Shown here one piece after another: positions 5,355 to 7,380 of a DNA stretch of 7,380 nucleotides. The DNA is from Bacillota bacterium (GTDB taxonomy: Bacteria > Bacillota > Clostridia > Peptostreptococcales > Anaerovoracaceae): assembly GCA_023394035.1 (NCBI GenBank), contig JAEXBK010000129.1, positions 1 through 7,380 of the forward strand. Reading direction: 5' to 3'. Positions within the stretch are counted from its first letter, which is position 1, and every line of letters begins with the position of its first letter. The notes below the pieces were generated by a model. The model searched no databases. It was not told the origin of the DNA and saw only the letters and a program-made list of their open reading frames with translations. Position numbers and translations under genes: made by a program.

Positions 5355-5771
5355 TTAGTTTGCCTTTGTTTCGCAGTAAAGGCAGCGATAGACCTTTTCT
5401 TTTCTGTCGGTCAGCGTGAAAACGTGATCGAGCTCCTGCTCTATCGAAGTTATGCAGCGCGGATTCTTGCACTTTATAACGTTTGTAAGGCGTTCAGGCA
5501 TACCGATCGTCTTCTTTTCGACGAGCTTACCGTCTTTGATGAAGTTTACGGTCGCATCCGGATCGACATAGCCTATTACATCAAAGTCAATGTCTATCGA
5601 CATGTCAACCTTGATTATGTCCTTCTTGCCCATTTTGCCGCTGTGGACATTTTTGATGATGGCTACGGAGCAATCAAGCTTGTCGAGTCCCAAAAGCTCA
5701 TAGAGCTTCATTCCGTTTCCTGCAGTGATATGGTCTATTACTATTCCGTTTGTTATCGAATCTATATTCAT
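5355..5771 (-). CDS. pyrI: Aspartate carbamoyltransferase regulatory chain
   Basis: Non-catalytic subunit that binds nucleotide effectors and holds catalytic trimers together in the ATCase holoenzyme. It has 138 residues against 153 in E. coli, lacking about 8 at the N-terminus and a few at the end. Aligned with an 8-residue offset, the known positions are kept: Asp13-His14 (E. coli D19-H20 region, motif VIDHI), Lys54 in KKDIIKVD, Asn76 and Ile78 in ATVNFI, and Lys86. The zinc site that contacts the catalytic chain is complete at Cys101, Cys106, Cys130 and Cys133. It should therefore both assemble and bind nucleotides; whether the effect is inhibition by CTP/UTP or activation by ATP cannot be told. 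Its ATG overlaps the pyrB stop as ATGA (5768-5771), and GGAGG in the pyrB end (GAGGAGGC) supplies the RBS. Cytosolic. Confidence 0.95.
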   Translation of the reverse strand: MNIDSITNGIVIDHITAGNGMKLYELLGLDKLDCSVAIIKNVHSGKMGKKDIIKVDMSIDIDFDVIGYVDPDATVNFIKDGKLVEKKTIGMPERLTNVIKCKNPRCITSIEQELDHVFTLTDRKEKVYRCLYCETKAN

Positions 5772-6688
5772 TTTGCAGCCTCCTCAAGTAATTTAAGTAT
5801 GAGCGCCATGCGCATGTATTTTCCGTTAAGCACCTGTTTGAAATAGCACGCTCTCGGATCGTCGTCTATGGCTACGCTTATCTCGTTTACCCTTGGGAGC
5901 GGATGCATGATGCAGAGATCCTTCTTCGCGTTCACGAGTTTTGACGGGTCAAGGATATAGCTGTCCTTGAGGCGCAGGTAGTCCTCTTCGTTGAAGAAAC
6001 GCTCACGCTGAACTCTTGTCATGTAGAGGATGTCAAGCTCAGGAACAGCTTCTTCGAGGTTTGTAGTCTGAGTATAAGGTATATCAAATTTCTTAAGCGT
6101 TTCTTTCTTAACATAGCTTGGAAGCTTAAGCTCTTCAGGTGAGATAAGCACGACTTTAAGTCCGGCATAGCGTGAAAGTGCCGTTATAAGCGAGTGTACT
6201 GTACGCCCGAATTTCAGGTCGCCGCAGAAACCTACAGTCAGATTCTCGAAGGTTCCTTTTTCTCTGTAAATAGTAAGCAGGTCGGCAAGCGTCTGCGTAG
6301 GGTGGTTGTGACCTCCGTCTCCGCCGTTTATTACAGGTACAGTTGAAGCCTGTGCCGCAACATACGGGGCACCCTCTTTCGGGTGGCGCATAGCTATTAT
6401 GTCAGCATAGCAGCTTATCGTCTTTGCCGTATCGGCAACGCTTTCACCCTTTGCTGCCGATGAGCTGTTTGCCGATGAAAAGCCGATTACATTTCCGCCG
6501 AGCTCATACATTGCCGCCTCAAAGCTCAGGCGCGTTCTCGTTGACGGCTCGAAGAAAAGTGTTGCCAGCTTCTTCCCTGCACATTTATGTGCGTACTTTT
6601 CCGGATTCTCGATGATGTCGCAAGCTGTAGCGATCAGGTCGTTCAGCTCCTCGGTTGTAAAATCGAGGATATTTATCAGGCTGCGCAT
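5768..6688 (-). CDS. pyrB: Aspartate carbamoyltransferase catalytic chain
   Basis: Catalyses carbamoyl phosphate + L-aspartate to N-carbamoyl-L-aspartate, the committed step of pyrimidine synthesis, as a trimer. With the chosen start it has 306 residues, normal for bacterial catalytic chains. The active site is intact: STRTR (49-53) for carbamoyl phosphate, Lys80 in the AAKGES loop supplied by a neighbouring chain, Arg101 in RHP, His129 in HPTQTLADL, and HPLPR (262-266). The ATG at 6686-6688 is preferred because a perfect AAAGGAGG (6703-6696) lies 7 nt before it. The frame runs back to another ATG at 6707-6709, but that would put the RBS inside the coding region and add MHKGGYS, absent from the family. 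It is the first gene of a two-gene operon with pyrI, expressed through an attenuator leader. Confidence 0.97.
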   Translation of the reverse strand: MRSLINILDFTTEELNDLIATACDIIENPEKYAHKCAGKKLATLFFEPSTRTRLSFEAAMYELGGNVIGFSSANSSSAAKGESVADTAKTISCYADIIAMRHPKEGAPYVAAQASTVPVINGGDGGHNHPTQTLADLLTIYREKGTFENLTVGFCGDLKFGRTVHSLITALSRYAGLKVVLISPEELKLPSYVKKETLKKFDIPYTQTTNLEEAVPELDILYMTRVQRERFFNEEDYLRLKDSYILDPSKLVNAKKDLCIMHPLPRVNEISVAIDDDPRACYFKQVLNGKYMRMALILKLLEEAAK

Positions 6689-6695
6689 AGAATAA

Positions 6696-6703
6696 CCTCC
6701 TTT
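6696..6703 (-). promoter_or_regulatory. Shine-Dalgarno that decides the pyrB start
   Basis: AAAGGAGG on the minus strand, 7 nt from the ATG at 6686-6688. It lies inside the longer alternative frame beginning at 6709, which is why the shorter start is used. It is also 11 nt past the T-run of the leader terminator, so the leader hairpin ends just before the RBS. Confidence 0.9.
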
Positions 6704-6714
6704 ATGCACTTAAC

Positions 6715-6741
6715 AAAAAAACTTGCTGACATCAGCAAGTT
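6715..6741 (-). terminator. Attenuator terminator in the pyrB leader
   Basis: On the minus-strand RNA, AACUUGCUGA (6741-6732) and UCAGCAAGUU (6729-6720) form a near-perfect stem (8-10 bp, 4-nt loop if the innermost pairs open), running into seven U (6721-6715). It lies upstream of pyrB and 11 nt before its RBS, so it controls entry into pyrBI rather than ending another gene. Its 5' arm also pairs with an upstream leader segment (6829-6843). Confidence 0.88.
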
Positions 6742-6843
6742 GAGGTGTCTGGTTCCGGACCGTTCAGCTTATCCGCCTAAGATGATTATTCATCAAAAGC
6801 GTCGCTAAAGCAATTCGTTAAATTATGTCTCAATCTTGCCGAT
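6731..6843 (-). promoter_or_regulatory. Antiterminator pairing in the pyrB leader
   Basis: Leader RNA AUCGGCAAGAUUGAG (6843-6829) pairs with CUCAACUUGCUGAU (6744-6731) as 5 bp, one bulged A, then 9 bp including one G-U. The second segment contains the whole 5' arm of the terminator, so the two structures exclude each other. The 84 nt between the arms would loop out and hold small local hairpins. This is the geometry of a transcription-attenuation antiterminator. Confidence 0.7.
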
Positions 6844-6865
6844 CTCTCTGTATCGTCTTAAAGAC
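6833..6865 (-). promoter_or_regulatory. Candidate PyrR-binding anti-antiterminator at the 5' end of the pyrB leader
   Basis: The first ~33 nt of the transcript can fold as GUCUU/AAGAU (lower stem), a purine-rich internal loop (UAAGA against GC), and CGAU/AUCG (upper stem) around ACAGAGAG. This resembles the PyrR binding loop of pyr leaders, whose consensus ARUCCNGAGAGGYU has a CNGAGA hexaloop; CAGAGA (6850-6845) matches the loop. The closing pair is not canonical: A-G instead of C-G. The fold uses AUCGG and AAGAU, part of the antiterminator's 5' arm, so PyrR-UMP binding here would favour termination. No pyrR gene is in the window, so the protein partner is inferred. Confidence 0.55.
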
Positions 6866-6872
6866 CATAGGA

Positions 6873-6902
6873 ATTATATCACAGTATTTGCTGATGAGTC
6901 AA
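6873..6902 (-). promoter_or_regulatory. Predicted promoter of the pyrB-pyrI operon
   Basis: On the minus strand TTGACT (6902-6897) is followed after 18 nt by a perfect TATAAT (6878-6873), with an extended TGA just before the -10. The start site is expected near 6866, so the leader to the pyrB ATG is about 180 nt. The RNA would open almost directly with the anti-antiterminator hairpin. Confidence 0.82.
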
Positions 6903-6911
6903 TCAAAACAT

Positions 6912-6946
6912 CAAAAATATCCGCCTGAGATCAGGCAGATATTTTG
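6912..6946 (-). terminator. Bidirectional-looking terminator of the wall-protein gene
   Basis: AAAATATCCGCCTGA (6914-6928) and TCAGGCAGATATTTT (6931-6945) form a 15-bp stem with one C-A mismatch on the plus strand, which is a U-G wobble on the minus strand. TTTTT follows on the minus strand (6917-6913). It lies 16 nt after the stop of the minus-strand surface protein and 10 nt before the pyrB -35 box, isolating the two units. T's on the other side could also stop plus-strand transcripts. Confidence 0.88.
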
Positions 6947-6961
6947 ATTCCGTATCAGTAT

Positions 6962-7380
6962 TTACTGTCTTTCTTTTTTGACCTTAAGTGCTATGGCACA
7001 AATTCCCGCTGCTGCAAATACAAACATGAGCGTCGGGATGCTGTTTCCGTCTCCCGTATTCGGTACGGCAGGCTTTGCTGAAGGCTTTTGTGTTTCAGGC
7101 TGTGCTGTAGGAAGCTCTATCACCTTATTTACATGTTCTTCATAGCGAGTAACCGTTGGATTTGTCGCTGATTCAAGCACATAATCAGAGCTCTGGCTCT
7201 CTACTATTTCAAGTCTTGTGCCTGCGTAAGCCCTTGGGAGCGTAAAATTACCTTCCCAACCTGTTTCTCTGCTCAAGGTAAGGTCTTCAACCTTCTCTCC
7301 ATATGACATAAGTGATACCGTTATATTCTTAGGCGCAGTTCCGTTCCATATCTTTTTGACAGGGATCCGAATAGTGCTTT
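6962..7380 (-). CDS. C-terminal end of a Cna-B-type sortase-anchored surface protein (5' partial)
   Basis: The frame is open from the right edge, so the protein continues beyond the window and the internal ATG at 7309 is not its start. Visible are about 138 residues. The first 70 read as a Cna-B-like beta-sandwich repeat: IPVKKIWNGTAPKNITVSL, then LTLSRETGWEGNFTLPRAYAG and LEIVESQSSDYV (quoted in parts), a layout typical of pilin and adhesin stalks. A Pro/Thr/Lys-rich spacer (PTAQPETQKPSAKPA) follows. The sorting motif is VPNTG (7052-7066), a departure from LPXTG at the first position. A hydrophobic stretch (IPTLMFVFAAAGICAIAL) and basic KVKKERQ tail complete the anchor. It is expected on the cell wall. 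Whether it is a pilin, an adhesin or another surface protein cannot be told. Its own terminator separates it from pyrB. Confidence 0.9.
   Translation of the reverse strand, partial: STIRIPVKKIWNGTAPKNITVSLMSYGEKVEDLTLSRETGWEGNFTLPRAYAGTRLEIVESQSSDYVLESATNPTVTRYEEHVNKVIELPTAQPETQKPSAKPAVPNTGDGNSIPTLMFVFAAAGICAIALKVKKERQ

Noticed and set aside
5346..5846. Plus-strand frame of 166 codons opposite pyrI and the end of pyrB.
   Set aside because: PyrI with complete zinc and nucleotide sites is encoded on the minus strand; the shadow starts at the pyrI stop without an RBS.
6689..6709. Longer pyrB start at 6709 adding seven residues (MHKGGYS).
   Set aside because: The extension consists of the Shine-Dalgarno AAAGGAGG translated in frame; the internal ATG has ideal spacing and matches family N-termini.
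6673..6734. Possible short leader peptide of 18 codons (MSASFFVK...) starting in the pyrB attenuator and running past the pyrB start.
   Set aside because: Its ATG lies in the terminator loop with no RBS, and the alternative RNA pairings already explain attenuation without translation.
1..7380. CRISPR arrays, insertion sequences, attachment sites, defence genes.
   Set aside because: No spaced direct repeats, transposase or integrase motifs, or terminal inverted repeats were seen; every inverted repeat found fits a terminator, riboswitch or attenuator, or is a small leader hairpin.

Overview
The window reads as a chromosomal segment of a low-to-mid GC, Gram-positive anaerobe of the class Clostridia. 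The evidence is Bacillota-type ribosome binding sites (GGAGG), sortase-anchored wall proteins at both edges, an ECF riboflavin S-component under an FMN riboswitch, a pyrB-pyrI pair behind what looks like a PyrR-type attenuator, and many intrinsic terminators. Genus cannot be settled from this sequence; an Anaerovoracaceae/Mogibacterium-like lineage is only a guess.

Layout, left to right. (1) 1-250, plus strand: the 3' end of an LPKTG wall protein, closed by a terminator at 272-317. (2) 420-1397, minus strand: a complete riboflavin-uptake unit with sigma-A-type promoter (1369-1397), FMN riboswitch (about 1183-1319), expression platform (1104-1185) and ribU (420-1070). (3) 1434-1593, plus strand: promoter, tRNA-Lys(CTT) and a strong terminator. 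(4) 1610-5297, minus strand: a tightly packed four-gene operon. In order of transcription it encodes a stand-alone E2/CAT-fold acyltransferase-like protein whose catalytic His is Glu, an acyl-CoA ligase-type AMP-forming enzyme, an unrecognised 76-residue protein and a ZIP metal transporter. (5) 5302-6902, minus strand: promoter, attenuated leader, pyrB, pyrI and terminator. (6) 6912-7380, minus strand: the 3' end of a second sortase substrate, with a Cna-B-like repeat and a VPNTG motif.

How the genes relate. ribU imports riboflavin and is shut off by FMN through the riboswitch. pyrB and pyrI form aspartate transcarbamoylase, the committed step of UMP synthesis, and their leader can fold into an antiterminator, a terminator and a short 5' anti-antiterminator hairpin with a CAGAGA loop. 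The four-gene operon is the least explained part: an acyl-activating enzyme sits 2 nt after an acyltransferase-fold protein that lacks the normal catalytic base, with a small cytosolic protein and a metal transporter coupled behind them. I see no CRISPR array, insertion sequence, phage gene or defence system. The most unusual points are the His-to-Glu E2-like protein in this operon and the RNA switches in front of pyrB and ribU.
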